Positions 52,618-62,054 are shown, counted from the first letter of the stretch. The stretch: 64,000 nt of DNA from Ruminococcus sp. (GCA_016290875.1 JAEEVL010000016.1:1-64000), one strand, 5' to 3'. Program-made: numbers and translations. Notes: generated from the sequence alone by a model not told the origin.

Positions 52618-55593
52618 TTATTCTGTTCTCAGTGCAACTACCGGATCCTTCTTGGCAGCTAATCTTGAAGGTATGAGACCTGCAATAAATGTCAGGAACA
52701 TACTTATGAGTATCAGGATAACCGCACCTGCTATCGGTACATGAGCATTGAGTGTATCCAGGCTTGTAACACTATGGATAATGATGTTTATCACAAATGT
52801 CAGCATTACCGATACACCGATACCGATAAGACCGGCTGTAAGTCCTACAAGCAGAGTCTCCGCATTGAATACGGTTGAAACATCGTGCTTTGAAGCACCT
52901 ATCGCACGGAGAATACCTATCTCTCTTGTTCTTTCAAGAACTGAGATGTATGTGATGATACCGATCATAATTGACGATACCACAAGTGATATACCAACGA
53001 ATGCGATAAGGAGATAAGAAATACCTGTGATGATGTTTGTTACAGATGACATAAGGAGCTTAACGAAGTCTGTGTAGTGGATAACATCAGCCTCGTCCTC
53101 TACTGAGTTATTATAAGCTGCTATCTCGTCTGCGATGATGTCCTTATCCTTGAAGGACTTAGCGTAGATCCTTATCTTGGAAGGATCTTCAGGATCAGCA
53201 TAACCGAGCTTATAGAGAATGTCGTCATAGCTGAATTCTGAGATCTCCTCAGGAGTGAACTTATCGAATATCTTTACATAAGCCTCATCCTTTAACTCCA
53301 TATCGTCAAGTGAAGCGGCAAGCTCAGTCTCTGTCATATCTGCGAGCTCAGCAGCCTTATCTGCCGCATACTTGTAAGGAAGGATGTTTCTGAGTGTCTT
53401 GGGTGCATACTGCTGGAACTGTTCATCAGTAAGTCCCTGAAGTGCCTTTACTATCGCAGAGGAATCTGTTGTTCCCTTTCCGTTTTCATTCGGAACTGCG
53501 AGCTTGCTTATATCTTCAAAGAGCTGATCACGGTTCTCAGGCTTGAGAGCATCCTTGAGCATTAATTCGAGCTCTTCGTCAGAGGGCATAGACATAACGA
53601 ACTTTGCGACCTCTGCCTTCTGTGCTGTATCAAGTCCGGACACGTATGTCTTTGCAGAAGCAGCCTTCTGGTTATCGTCAGGACCAACATAATCGTCAGT
53701 CTTGAACTTTTTGCCGGTAATAAGATCATTTTCCTTGTCGTTTACCTGATCAAGAACGAGCTGGCTGTTGCTGTTCTTCTCGATAACGTATTCTGTAAGA
53801 TCCTTTGTGTAACCGATGTATCCCTGTATCATTGAGTTCTTAACATCGGGATTGTGTCTGATGAAGCCGACTACCTTCAGCTTTGTACCGATATTATCGT
53901 TGTTGTAGAGAACTTCGAGACCGGTCTCGCTCTTGGTGAGGTCGGTGTATCCTCTGCCGTCTGAAGATGTCTCATAATACTCACAAGGAAGTATCATTTT
54001 GAATTCCTTGTTCATTAAATCCGAGTAGCTCCACTTGGTTCTGCCGTAATCAGCGATTACCTCGCCCTTCATAGCTGCTTTGATTATATCACCGAAGCCG
54101 TCTGCGGACTTCATACCAAGTGCATATGTTATCATATCCGGGATCTGATTGCTCTCATCAAGAACTACCACTACCTCGTTGTAATTCTTAGGCCATGAAC
54201 CTGAAACAAGATCATACTGCTCCTTGATGAGCGGATTTATATCCTTTCCGTCATCGCTGGGAAGAAGCTCCTCCCATACGTTTACGCTCCACATCGACAT
54301 CATACTGTTATTACCTGTGAATGCAGAATTCTCTTCCATAGCATCCTGCACTCCCATAGATTTAGCATATATATCGTTGAGGTCAGATTTTACTATCTTG
54401 CCATTCTCGTCCTTTGTGAAGATAGGCATCTGTACTGAATAGCCATAGGATATAGCCTTTGACTTTTCCTTGATAGTCTTGTTGCTGTCAACAAACTTCT
54501 TGAACTTGACCATATTGTTTACCTGCTTTGCGTCAGAGTTCATCTTGTTGAAAGCATCGTACATCTCAGTACCCGCATAGACCGTATCCTCTGGATCGTT
54601 CGGATCATGCTCGACCTTTTCCGAACCGCCGAACATTATCTTTATCATTTCCGAACTGTCAGTCGATTCACGGTCGATAGTTATAGGATAGGAAGCCAGC
54701 GTTTCCTCCTGCACACCATCTATATACTCGTTGATACCGGTCGACAGTGCAAGGATAAGCGCAATGCCTATAATACCGATAGAGCCTGCAAACGCGGTGA
54801 GGAGCGTTCTTCCCTTTTTGGTAAGCAGGTTATTGAGCGAAAGAGATACAGCCGTGAGGAATGACATTGAAACGCGCTTCTTCTTTGCCTCAACAGCAGC
54901 ATCAGCCTTTTCCGGAACAAACGGATCACTGTCAGCTGTAAGCTGTCCGTCCTTGATACGTACTATTCTTGTAGCATACTGCTCGGCAAGCTCAGGGTTA
55001 TGGGTTACCATGATAACGAGCTTATCCTTGGCTATCTCCTTGAGGAGTTCCATTACCTGGATACTTGTTTCACTGTCGAGAGCACCTGTCGGCTCATCGG
55101 CAAGGAGTATGTCAGGGTTGTTTATGAGCGCTCTTGCGATAGCTACTCTCTGCATCTGACCGCCGGACATCTGATTCGGCTTCTTGTGTATCTGATTTCC
55201 AAGACCGACCTTTTCAAGAGCTTCCTTTGCACGTTTTCTTCTCTCCGACTTAGAGACGCCCGAGATGGTCAGCGCAAGCTCTACATTGGCAAGTACAGTC
55301 TGATGCGGTATGAGGTTATAGCTCTGGAAAATGAAACCAATAGAATGGTTTCTGTATGCATCCCAGTCTCTGTCTTTATATTTTTTAGTAGAAACTCCGT
55401 TGATAACAAGATCTCCGGATGTATAATGATCAAGTCCGCCTATTATGTTCAGCAAGGTTGTCTTACCGCAGCCGGAGTGACCAAGTATAGCAACAAACTC
55501 GTTCTCACGGAAGGTTATATCCACTCCGTTGAGAGCTGTTACTTTGTTTTCACCGCCGCCGTATTCTTTTACGATACTTTTAAGCTGTAACAA
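52618..55593 (-). CDS. MacB-type ABC transporter, ATPase fused to FtsX-like permease
   Basis: About 991 residues. The ABC ATPase fills residues 1-230 (Walker A GHSGCGKTT, signature MSGGQMQRVAIAR, Walker B ILLADEPTGALD). A first span follows near 260, a roughly 570-residue extracytoplasmic region rich in short Lys/Asp/Glu segments, then three spans at the C-terminus (about 850-980) in the FtsX pattern. The family exports peptides or lipoproteins or acts as a mechanotransducer. The start is TTG 55593, eight bases after AAAGG, giving the usual MLQLKSIVKEY; a GTG at 55602 abuts the ribosome site. Function unknown. Confidence 0.9.
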   Translation of the reverse strand: MLQLKSIVKEYGGGENKVTALNGVDITFRENEFVAILGHSGCGKTTLLNIIGGLDHYTSGDLVINGVSTKKYKDRDWDAYRNHSIGFIFQSYNLIPHQTVLANVELALTISGVSKSERRKRAKEALEKVGLGNQIHKKPNQMSGGQMQRVAIARALINNPDILLADEPTGALDSETSIQVMELLKEIAKDKLVIMVTHNPELAEQYATRIVRIKDGQLTADSDPFVPEKADAAVEAKKKRVSMSFLTAVSLSLNNLLTKKGRTLLTAFAGSIGIIGIALILALSTGINEYIDGVQEETLASYPITIDRESTDSSEMIKIMFGGSEKVEHDPNDPEDTVYAGTEMYDAFNKMNSDAKQVNNMVKFKKFVDSNKTIKEKSKAISYGYSVQMPIFTKDENGKIVKSDLNDIYAKSMGVQDAMEENSAFTGNNSMMSMWSVNVWEELLPSDDGKDINPLIKEQYDLVSGSWPKNYNEVVVVLDESNQIPDMITYALGMKSADGFGDIIKAAMKGEVIADYGRTKWSYSDLMNKEFKMILPCEYYETSSDGRGYTDLTKSETGLEVLYNNDNIGTKLKVVGFIRHNPDVKNSMIQGYIGYTKDLTEYVIEKNSNSQLVLDQVNDKENDLITGKKFKTDDYVGPDDNQKAASAKTYVSGLDTAQKAEVAKFVMSMPSDEELELMLKDALKPENRDQLFEDISKLAVPNENGKGTTDSSAIVKALQGLTDEQFQQYAPKTLRNILPYKYAADKAAELADMTETELAASLDDMELKDEAYVKIFDKFTPEEISEFSYDDILYKLGYADPEDPSKIRIYAKSFKDKDIIADEIAAYNNSVEDEADVIHYTDFVKLLMSSVTNIITGISYLLIAFVGISLVVSSIMIGIITYISVLERTREIGILRAIGASKHDVSTVFNAETLLVGLTAGLIGIGVSVMLTFVINIIIHSVTSLDTLNAHVPIAGAVILILISMFLTFIAGLIPSRLAAKKDPVVALRTE

Positions 55594-55631
55594 ACATTTC
55601 ACCCTTTCACAAGTTAAAATTAGTATTTTAT

Positions 55632-55660
55632 ATTATAGCACTTTGCCGAATAATTGTCAA
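55632..55660 (-). promoter_or_regulatory. Promoter of the ABC transporter gene
   Basis: On the minus strand TTGACA (55655-55660), a 17-base spacer and TATAAT (55632-55637). Full consensus, so the transporter may be strongly expressed. Confidence 0.88.
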
Positions 55661-55706
55661 TGCTTTTGTGCAAAGCATCAGCTATTTCACGCAATTTTCA
55701 CAAAAA

Positions 55707-55737
55707 AGCAGGCATCTGCTTTTGCAAGATGCCTGCT
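55707..55737 (-). terminator. Terminator of the ppa-prs operon
   Basis: An 11-bp stem AGCAGGCATCT/AGATGCCTGCT with a 9-base loop. On the minus strand it is followed by TTTTTTG. Confidence 0.92.
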
Positions 55738-55753
55738 GAATTTTTATATGAGA

Positions 55754-56899
55754 TCACTTCATGCCATACTTCTTGAGAAGGTTCTCGATCTTCTCATGAG
55801 GATCAATGATCTTGCTGATAGAAACGTCGTGATTGATAGCTTCAATGAAATATGCGATGTACTTGGAAACATCAACTTCGTGGAACCAAGGTCTGCTGAG
55901 GAGCTCAGGAGATCTGTATGTGAGGTTTGTACCGAATACACCGTCGATGATGCCATCCTCATAAGCCTTGTCGAACTTCTCAAGACCGTTTGTGAAAATA
56001 GCATATGTTGCGTAAGTGAAAATTCTTCCAGCCTTCTTCTCCTTGAGTGCATATGCAAGGTCGAGCATAGACTCACCGGAAGAAATGATATCGTCTGATA
56101 CAAAGATATCCTTGCCCTCAACAGGGTTTCCGAGATATTCGTGAGCAACGATAGGATTGCGTCCGTTTACGATAGTTGAGTAATCTCTTCTCTTGTAGAA
56201 CATACCCATCTCAACACCGAGAACTGAAGCATAGTACATATTTCTGTTGAGAGCTCCCTCATCAGGGCTTACTACCATGAATCTGTCCTTGTTGAAATTT
56301 ATATCCTTGATATCTCTGAGCATTGTCTTGAGTACCTGGTAAGTAGGCATTACATTGTCAAAGCCCATAAGCGGGATAGCGTTCTGCACTCTCGGATCGT
56401 GAGCGTCGAATGTTACGATGTTTGCTACGCCCATTGCCTCGAGTTCCTGAAGAGCACAAGCGCAGTCGAGTGACTCGCGGTAGCTTCTTCTGTGCTGACG
56501 GCCGCCATAAAGGATAGGCATGATAACTGTTATTCTGTGCGCCTTACCGCTTGCAGCCTGGATTATTCTCTTGAGATCCTGGAAATGATCGTCAGGAGAC
56601 ATAGCGTTCTTCATACCGAAGTAATCATACTTTATATTATAGTTACCGACATCAACGATAATGAACAGATCCTTGCCGCGTACAGTGGACTTGATAAGTC
56701 CCTTGCCGTCACCGGAAGAGAAACGGGGGCATTCGCTCTCTAGAAGGAATGTATCAACATTGATACCGCCCTTGCCTGCCCAGTCAACGAGATAATTGTC
56801 GATCTTGTCACCAAGCTCGGTAACGCTGTTCATTGCGATAACACCGATAGGTGCTACATTTGAATCACTGCCGAATAAAATTTCACTTGAAGCTGTCAT
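55754..56899 (-). CDS. prs: Ribose-phosphate pyrophosphokinase (PRPP synthetase)
   Basis: About 381 residues, longer than the usual 315 but like a divergent Clostridia branch. Present are the type I PRTase PRPP-binding loop region VSDDIISSGESMLDLA, the GGRQHRRSYRES nucleotide-site segment and DAHDPRVQ. It makes PRPP for his, purine, pyrimidine and NAD synthesis, so also the substrate of HisG. The start is uncertain: ATG 56899 follows a weak GAGAAAG; a GTG at 56917 has no ribosome site. It is the second gene after ppa, which removes PPi. Confidence 0.88.
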   Translation of the reverse strand: MTASSEILFGSDSNVAPIGVIAMNSVTELGDKIDNYLVDWAGKGGINVDTFLLESECPRFSSGDGKGLIKSTVRGKDLFIIVDVGNYNIKYDYFGMKNAMSPDDHFQDLKRIIQAASGKAHRITVIMPILYGGRQHRRSYRESLDCACALQELEAMGVANIVTFDAHDPRVQNAIPLMGFDNVMPTYQVLKTMLRDIKDINFNKDRFMVVSPDEGALNRNMYYASVLGVEMGMFYKRRDYSTIVNGRNPIVAHEYLGNPVEGKDIFVSDDIISSGESMLDLAYALKEKKAGRIFTYATYAIFTNGLEKFDKAYEDGIIDGVFGTNLTYRSPELLSRPWFHEVDVSKYIAYFIEAINHDVSISKIIDPHEKIENLLKKYGMK

Positions 56900-56985
56900 A
56901 AATACTTTCTCGCACACGCCTTAGCCGTGCGATACTCCTTTCAGAATTGTATTTTCCGCCGCTGCGGATGGGGTATCAGTTTCGG

Positions 56986-57516
56986 TCACTTGCAGAAATT
57001 GTTTATATAGGACTCAATATCCTCAGCGATTATCTGCTTTGCAACATCTGCATGGTCGACCTCATTAACGGCTGTCGTTTTGTTTTCAAGCTCCTTATAG
57101 ACCGTAAAGAAATGGCTCATCTCTTCAAAGACGTGTTTGGGGAGCTGCTCGATATCCTGATACACATTGTAATTCGGATCTTCAAACGGGATAGCAATGA
57201 TCTTGTCATCACGGTGACCGTTGTCGAGCATTCTGATAACGCCGATAGGATAACACCTTACGAGCGTCATTGGCATAAGAGTTTCCGAACAAAGCACCAA
57301 GACATCGAGAGGGTCAGCATCATCGGAAAAGGTTCTCGGTATAAAACCGTAGTTTGAAGGATAATGTGTTGAGGTATGCAGGATACGATCCATTTTGATA
57401 AGACCTGTGTCCTTGTCAAGCTCATACTTTATCTTGCTTCCCTTGCCGATCTCTATGACCGCATAAAAATCATCGGGGTTTATTCGTTTCGGGCTGATAT
57501 TGTGCCAGATATTCAT
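56986..57516 (-). CDS. ppa: Soluble inorganic pyrophosphatase, family I
   Basis: About 176 residues. The active-site signature [11 protein letters not shown] holds the metal-binding Asp residues; [17 protein letters not shown] and [11 protein letters not shown] are typical. It hydrolyses PPi released by biosynthetic reactions. The ATG at 57516 follows GGAGGGATCTT; the frame runs 12 codons upstream without a ribosome site. Leads the ppa-prs pair. Confidence 0.94.
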   Translation of the reverse strand: MNIWHNISPKRINPDDFYAVIEIGKGSKIKYELDKDTGLIKMDRILHTSTHYPSNYGFIPRTFSDDADPLDVLVLCSETLMPMTLVRCYPIGVIRMLDNGHRDDKIIAIPFEDPNYNVYQDIEQLPKHVFEEMSHFFTVYKELENKTTAVNEVDHADVAKQIIAEDIESYINNFCK

Positions 57517-57610
57517 AAGATCCCTCCACAGCTTGTCCGGAAATATACACACATCCGGATATTTGTTTGCGGCTCTGCCGTCAGGGCAGAGTTATCTTCA
57601 ACTAATTATT

Positions 57611-57638
57611 AGTATATCATTTTTTGGAGATTTGTCAA
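57611..57638 (-). promoter_or_regulatory. Promoter of the ppa-prs operon
   Basis: On the minus strand TTGACA (57633-57638), a 16-base spacer and TATACT (57611-57616). It lies in a 400-base divergent gap (57517-57922) otherwise free of genes. Confidence 0.75.
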
Positions 57639-57663
57639 TAACGCTCGAAAATTTCGGCGTTAT
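57638..57663. repeat. Inverted repeat in the divergent ppa/GGDEF gap
   Basis: Arms ATAACGC and GCGTTAT (57638-57663) with an inner CGAAA-A-TTTCG palindrome. It adjoins the ppa -35 element and has no T-tract, so an operator is more likely than a terminator. The rest of the gap to 57790 shows AT-rich sequence and nothing I can name. Confidence 0.45.
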
Positions 57664-57791
57664 GATACAAATTATCGCAAATTGTCGTCATATTTTCGAC
57701 TTAAAGTCAAACTCAACAAATAGTATACTCGGTGTATCATTACGTTAACAAAAAATTAAGACTTTCGCCAGAAAATTTCATTATATTTCTA

Positions 57792-57820
57792 TTGATTTTT
57801 CGGAAAAGATACTGTATAAT
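57792..57820 (+). promoter_or_regulatory. Promoter of the sensor-GGDEF gene
   Basis: TTGATT (57792-57797), a 17-base spacer and TATAAT (57815-57820), about 100 bases before the ATG. Confidence 0.75.
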
Positions 57821-57922
57821 AAATTTAAGCTTTATGTTTTTAAGCCTATTTTCGTCACTCACACGCTAAACTGTCTGTATATTCAATTAACTCTTGACTT
57901 TGAAACGAGGTGTCACACCCGA

Positions 57923-59851
57923 ATGAACAGCTATAAGATCGCGCTTATAATAGAAGAAATGGATCAGAGTTACCAGAGCTCGATACTTAACGGGATAGCT
58001 GCGGCTGCTTCCGAGTTCTCGCTCAATATCTCAGTCTTCGTTTCTTTCAGCGGTTCTATCAACCAGGCTCATGCCAAGGGTGAATTCAATATATTCAACC
58101 TGCCGGATTTCAATGATTTCGACGGCGCGATACTCCTCACCAATACAGTTGCGCGTCAGAGCGTCATAGATGATATACTCAACAGAATAAAAGCTGCCGG
58201 CATACCTGCTGTCAGCATAGACAACGATATTCCATATCTCTATCATGTCGGCATTGATAACAAGGCTGCTATGCGCCGTATCACAGAGCACCTCATCAAT
58301 GTTCATGACCACAGGAGATTCGCTTATATATCAGGCCCCGCAGACAATCCGGAAAGTGCAGACAGACTCGCTGCTTTCCTCGAGGTGCTTGAAGAAAACA
58401 ATATAGCTATTTCAGATGACTATATCTTTTACGGAGACTTCCGTGCGCCTTCCGGCCGTGAAGCCGTCAAGCATTTCCTCAGCCTAGGCAGAGAACTCCC
58501 TGATGCTATTATCTGTGCAAACGACGTTATGGCTTCCTCAGCGATATGCGGTCTTACAGATGAAGGTATCAATGTTCCTAAAGACATAGCTGTGACAGGT
58601 TTTGACAATACCTACACTACACAGAATTATCAGGTGGAGCTCACTTCTGTTGACCGTCCGCTTGCGCTCTCAGGCCGAATAGCCTGCAAGATGCTCAGCA
58701 ACCACTTCAATAACATTGAACAAGAGCGAAGTGTCATTCTGAATATGTCTCCGCGTTTCACAGAGAGCTGCGGATGTTCAGAGAATGTTACCAGCACAGT
58801 CGAAGATTTCAAGGAACAGAACTATCACACATATATGCGTCTTGAGACCTCTCAGGTATTTATGGCTGACACGAACAAGCTCCTTGTTGAACTTCTCGGT
58901 ACTGATTCATTTGATAATTATATCGACCTGCTCAAAGCTTTTTCCGCTAAAATTGGTGCCGAAGAATTCTACTTCTGCCTCTGTGAGAACTGGCTGTCAG
59001 AATCAGATATAGACTCTGCGGTTTCGAGTCTTCCTGAAAAAACGAAGTCCGTTACCGATTACAGCGACGATATATTCGTTCCTATCGTCTATTCAAACGG
59101 AAAATTCTACGACGCTGTCAAAATAAAGCGCCGTGACATACTTCCCGAGATCGCAAACAACGGAAGAACGGGCAAGCTTTACTACCATATACCTTTACAC
59201 TTCGGTGACCGTTGTTTCGGCTATATGGTGATATACAACTCCCCTATGCCGCTGCACAACTCGCTTTTCGAGAGTTTCTGCATATCACTCAGCAATACTC
59301 TCGAGAATATGCGAAAGGTCATCAGCCTTGAATATGCAGTCGAGCGTTTAAAGCGTCTCTATGCGCGTGATACTTTCTCAGGCATATACAACAGGAACGG
59401 CTTCATTCAGGCGACTGACCAGCTTTACCGCAGCTGTGTCGAGCAGCAGCGCAATATAATGCTGATGTTCATCGACCTCGACGGTCTTAAACATATCAAC
59501 GACACCTATGGACATAGCGTCGGTGACAAAGCTATCTGCTGTGTTGCTGATGTGCTCGTTATGGCTTGTACTCACGGTGAGGTGTACTGCCGTTTCGGCG
59601 GTGATGAATTCATAGTGTTCGCCGCTGACGCTTCTGAAGCTGAAGCCGATGCCCTCACAAAGCGCATCGAAGACTACATAGGCGAAGTCAACAAGAGCGG
59701 CAAGCATCCTTTTAAACTCAGTGCAAGCACGGGTTACTTCATAACCAAGCCGCAGAAAGGCGAAGACATCTTCAATTTCGTTACAGAAGCCGACAAGGTA
59801 ATGTACACTGAAAAGAAGAAGAAAAAGCTCTCCAAATATCTCAAAGCATGA
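57923..59851 (+). CDS. Diguanylate cyclase with LacI-type periplasmic-binding-protein-like sensor
   Basis: A 642-residue cytoplasmic protein without signal peptide or membrane span. Residues 1-290 match the LacI/GalR sugar-binding fold (ALIIEEMDQSYQSSILNGI, HRRFAYISGPADNPES, VTGFDNT) but lack a helix-turn-helix. Residues about 310-460 may be a GAF-like linker. A GGDEF domain fills the C-terminus, with GGDEF at 559-563 and MFIDLDGLKHINDTYGH upstream; no RxxD inhibitory site precedes it. It would make c-di-GMP in response to a small ligand, perhaps a sugar. Expected to form dimers. Confidence 0.88.
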   Translation: MNSYKIALIIEEMDQSYQSSILNGIAAAASEFSLNISVFVSFSGSINQAHAKGEFNIFNLPDFNDFDGAILLTNTVARQSVIDDILNRIKAAGIPAVSIDNDIPYLYHVGIDNKAAMRRITEHLINVHDHRRFAYISGPADNPESADRLAAFLEVLEENNIAISDDYIFYGDFRAPSGREAVKHFLSLGRELPDAIICANDVMASSAICGLTDEGINVPKDIAVTGFDNTYTTQNYQVELTSVDRPLALSGRIACKMLSNHFNNIEQERSVILNMSPRFTESCGCSENVTSTVEDFKEQNYHTYMRLETSQVFMADTNKLLVELLGTDSFDNYIDLLKAFSAKIGAEEFYFCLCENWLSESDIDSAVSSLPEKTKSVTDYSDDIFVPIVYSNGKFYDAVKIKRRDILPEIANNGRTGKLYYHIPLHFGDRCFGYMVIYNSPMPLHNSLFESFCISLSNTLENMRKVISLEYAVERLKRLYARDTFSGIYNRNGFIQATDQLYRSCVEQQRNIMLMFIDLDGLKHINDTYGHSVGDKAICCVADVLVMACTHGEVYCRFGGDEFIVFAADASEAEADALTKRIEDYIGEVNKSGKHPFKLSASTGYFITKPQKGEDIFNFVTEADKVMYTEKKKKKLSKYLKA

Positions 59852-59854
59852 TAA

Positions 59855-59883
59855 AAGCCGTAGCACATAAGGTGTTACGGCTT
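59855..59883. terminator. Bidirectional hairpin between the GGDEF gene and the deaminase gene
   Basis: A stem AAGCCGTA-CAC/GTG-TACGGCTT with one G/T bulge pair, flanked by A-rich and T-rich sequence, between convergent genes. Confidence 0.75.
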
Positions 59884-59897
59884 ATTCTGTATGTATT

Positions 59898-60380
59898 TCA
59901 CACGGAAAGAACTATCTCTTTTCCGCTTGCCTTGTACTCCACAAACTCAACTCCGCATCTGCTGAAAAGCAGGCACGAAGCCTTCACAGCATCGCTGTCG
60001 GCATACTTGTTCTGATAATACACTACCCTCTTTATTCCGGACTGTATTATTGCCTTTGCACACTCGTTACACGGGAAAAGAGTAACATATAGCGTACAGC
60101 CGCTGAGGTTGCCGATGTTGCAGTTGAGTATGGCGTTTAGCTCGGCGTGGCAAACGAACGGGTACTTCGTATCGAGCGGCGATTCCGCAGAACGCTCCCA
60201 CGGCATTTCATCGTCACTGCAGCCTGTCGGCATACCGTTATAGCCAACTGAAACTATCTTGTTCTCGCGGTTCACGATACAGGCTCCGACCTGCGTGTTG
60301 TTGTCCTTGCTTCGCTCCGCCGAGAGTATAGCGATACCCATAAAGTATTCGTCCCAGCTGATATAGTCAGTACGCTTCAT
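59898..60380 (-). CDS. dCMP deaminase-like (ComEB-type) enzyme
   Basis: A 160-residue zinc deaminase: [18 protein letters not shown], the HAELNAILN catalytic block (His plus Glu) and [11 protein letters not shown] (two Cys). dCMP deaminase makes dUMP for thymidylate synthesis. ComEB of Bacillus is the closest type by length and motif order; competence function is not implied. Monocistronic with its own consensus promoter. Confidence 0.88.
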   Translation of the reverse strand: MKRTDYISWDEYFMGIAILSAERSKDNNTQVGACIVNRENKIVSVGYNGMPTGCSDDEMPWERSAESPLDTKYPFVCHAELNAILNCNIGNLSGCTLYVTLFPCNECAKAIIQSGIKRVVYYQNKYADSDAVKASCLLFSRCGVEFVEYKASGKEIVLSV

Positions 60381-60414
60381 TCAAACGCCTCCATACATAG
60401 TAATTACTACGTTA

Positions 60415-60443
60415 ATTATACTATATAGTGACAGTTTTGTCAA
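60415..60443 (-). promoter_or_regulatory. Promoter of the deaminase gene
   Basis: On the minus strand TTGACA (60438-60443), a 17-base spacer and TATAAT (60415-60420). Confidence 0.88.
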
Positions 60444-60473
60444 CTCGTGACGAAACTAATAGCCGACAAGATA

Positions 60474-60502
60474 TTGACTTTATCTCTTAATAAATATATA
60501 AT
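60474..60502 (+). promoter_or_regulatory. Promoter of the tandem paralog pair
   Basis: TTGACT (60474-60479), a 17-base spacer and TATAAT (60497-60502), 20 bases before AAGGAGGG and the first ATG. It diverges from the deaminase promoter. Confidence 0.85.
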
Positions 60503-60522
60503 TAAACAAGGAGGGATATTCT

Positions 60523-60927
60523 ATGGGATTTATAAATGAACCTATACCACAAAATATGATACGTTCTTACAAAATACCAAATTATAGGGAAATAACTCCT
60601 GGCTTTTGGACGAGAGATGAAGAAAGGAACATTTTTCTGTTTAAATACTGGACTAATATTGATAACCCATGTGAAGAATACTTTGCTTTTTACTGGAACG
60701 ATATTTGTTTCAAAGCCATTATGTTAATGACATATTTAGGTGATAATTCAATAAAATGGAGATTGAGAAGCTTAGAACAATCTGAGAAAAAGGAAGTCTT
60801 GATAAATAAGCAAGATGTTTTAAAAGATCTTAGAGAAGCATTTAAAGTATACGGTGTATCAGGATATAACTATCCAACGCCTAATGGCGTTCCTATTCGT
60901 TCTGCGAAAGTTATTATTTCATTCTGA
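60523..60927 (+). CDS. Unknown soluble protein, first of a tandem paralog pair
   Basis: A 134-residue protein of unknown family, without signal peptide, membrane span or recognised motif. Notable features are the start MGFINEPIPQNM, a central aromatic stretch EYFAFYWNDICFKA and the segment INKQDVLKDLREAFKVYGVSGY near the end (helical, then a turn). The coding DNA is clearly more AT-rich than its neighbours, suggesting horizontal arrival. About 70% identical to the next gene by hand alignment. Small paired AT-rich genes of this kind are often toxin-immunity or defence accessories, but nothing here proves it. Confidence 0.8.
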   Translation: MGFINEPIPQNMIRSYKIPNYREITPGFWTRDEERNIFLFKYWTNIDNPCEEYFAFYWNDICFKAIMLMTYLGDNSIKWRLRSLEQSEKKEVLINKQDVLKDLREAFKVYGVSGYNYPTPNGVPIRSAKVIISF

Positions 60928-60980
60928 TAAATATAGAAAGCATAGAAGTATTTATTATTATCAAAATGGAGGAATTAACA

Positions 60981-61385
60981 ATGGGATTTATAAATGAACC
61001 TATACCCAGGAATATGATGCGTCCTTACAAAATCCCCAATTATCGGGAAGTAACTCCAGGTAGATGGACGATAGATAAAGAAAGAAACATATTTTTGTTT
61101 CATTATTGGAAGGATATAGATCCACCTCATATAGACTACTTTGCTTTTTACTGGAACGACATTTGTTTCAAAGCTGTTATGCTGTCATCATTCATAGACG
61201 GATATACTATTAAATGGACTTTAATGAGTTTAGACCAAGCAGATCACAAAGAAAAGTCAATTAACAAGCAAGACGTTTTAAATGATTTGAGAGAAGCGTT
61301 TATGGTATATGGAGTGTCAGGATACCGATTTCCAACTCCTAATAGCATTCCAAGACCATCGACTAAAGTTATTATTTCATTCTAA
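60981..61385 (+). CDS. Unknown soluble protein, second tandem paralog
   Basis: Also 134 residues, collinear with the upstream gene with no gaps. The N-terminus (MGFINEPIP), the core YFAFYWNDICFKA and the C-terminal KVIISF are identical in both. Differences cluster at about residues 24-55, 66-75 and 124-131, where specificity might lie. ATG 60981 follows GGAGG. No terminator separates the two genes, so they form one bicistronic unit ending at the hairpin beyond. A recent duplication with divergence of surface positions is likely. Confidence 0.8.
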   Translation: MGFINEPIPRNMMRPYKIPNYREVTPGRWTIDKERNIFLFHYWKDIDPPHIDYFAFYWNDICFKAVMLSSFIDGYTIKWTLMSLDQADHKEKSINKQDVLNDLREAFMVYGVSGYRFPTPNSIPRPSTKVIISF

Positions 61386-61390
61386 GCCAA

Positions 61391-61418
61391 AACGGTCACA
61401 GTATCACCTGTGACCGTT
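61391..61418. terminator. Bidirectional terminator after the paralog pair
   Basis: An 11-bp stem AACGGTCACAG/CTGTGACCGTT with a 6-base loop, followed by TATTTTTTA and preceded by AAAA-rich sequence; it also serves the convergent HAD gene. Confidence 0.9.
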
Positions 61419-61424
61419 TATTTT

Positions 61425-62054
61425 TTATAATGTATCGAGCAATTCCGGCAGATCGCTGAAGCGCTCCAGCTCAGGAACAGTCTGCTTTATAGTTCCGAAG
61501 CCGTAAGCCGCATGGATAAAGTCAAGTCCGGCTTTCATCGTGGCATCGTAGTCCCCCTGTATGTCACCGACATACCAAGCCTTATCAAGAGAATTTCTCT
61601 TTACGATAAGGGCTATGTTGTCGCCCTTTTCCTTGAGATTATTGCCGTAGCACTCTATGTCGTCGAAGTATTTTCCGAAGCCGTAATACTCGAGAAAAGC
61701 CTCTATATAGCCGCTCTGACAGTTACTAACGATGTAGAGGTGATATTTCTCCCTGAGTCTGATGAAAGTTTTCTCGAGGTCGGGATAGAGAACACCGCCG
61801 TGTCTGCGAAGATAATCATTTTCGTGGTTTCCGCACTCGTCAAGAAGCTTCATACGCTCGTCCTTCGGAAGATCACCAAAGATTATATCTGCTATCTTGT
61901 CCATAGTAAGTCCCATAACGCTCATAATGTCCTTTTTTGTTATAGGCGGACGGTCATAGCCGAGCAGTCTGACTTTTTCAGTCCACGAAGCCGCAACATT
62001 CTCTGATGAGTCCCAAAGCGTACCGTCCATGTCAAAAATAAGTCCTGTTTTCAT
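61425..62054 (-). CDS. HAD-superfamily phosphatase paired with glycerol-1-phosphate dehydrogenase
   Basis: A 209-residue HAD subfamily IA hydrolase: FDMDGTLWDS (nucleophile and acid), VSNC motif II, Lys in NNLKEKGD, and VGDIQGDYDA motif IV. The cap lies between residues 18 and 80. Phosphoglycolate-phosphatase-like by form, but substrate open. Its start overlaps the dehydrogenase stop by 4 bp (ATGA), so the two are coupled, and glycerol 1-phosphate would be a natural substrate to test. Confidence 0.84.
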   Translation of the reverse strand: MKTGLIFDMDGTLWDSSENVAASWTEKVRLLGYDRPPITKKDIMSVMGLTMDKIADIIFGDLPKDERMKLLDECGNHENDYLRRHGGVLYPDLEKTFIRLREKYHLYIVSNCQSGYIEAFLEYYGFGKYFDDIECYGNNLKEKGDNIALIVKRNSLDKAWYVGDIQGDYDATMKAGLDFIHAAYGFGTIKQTVPELERFSDLPELLDTL

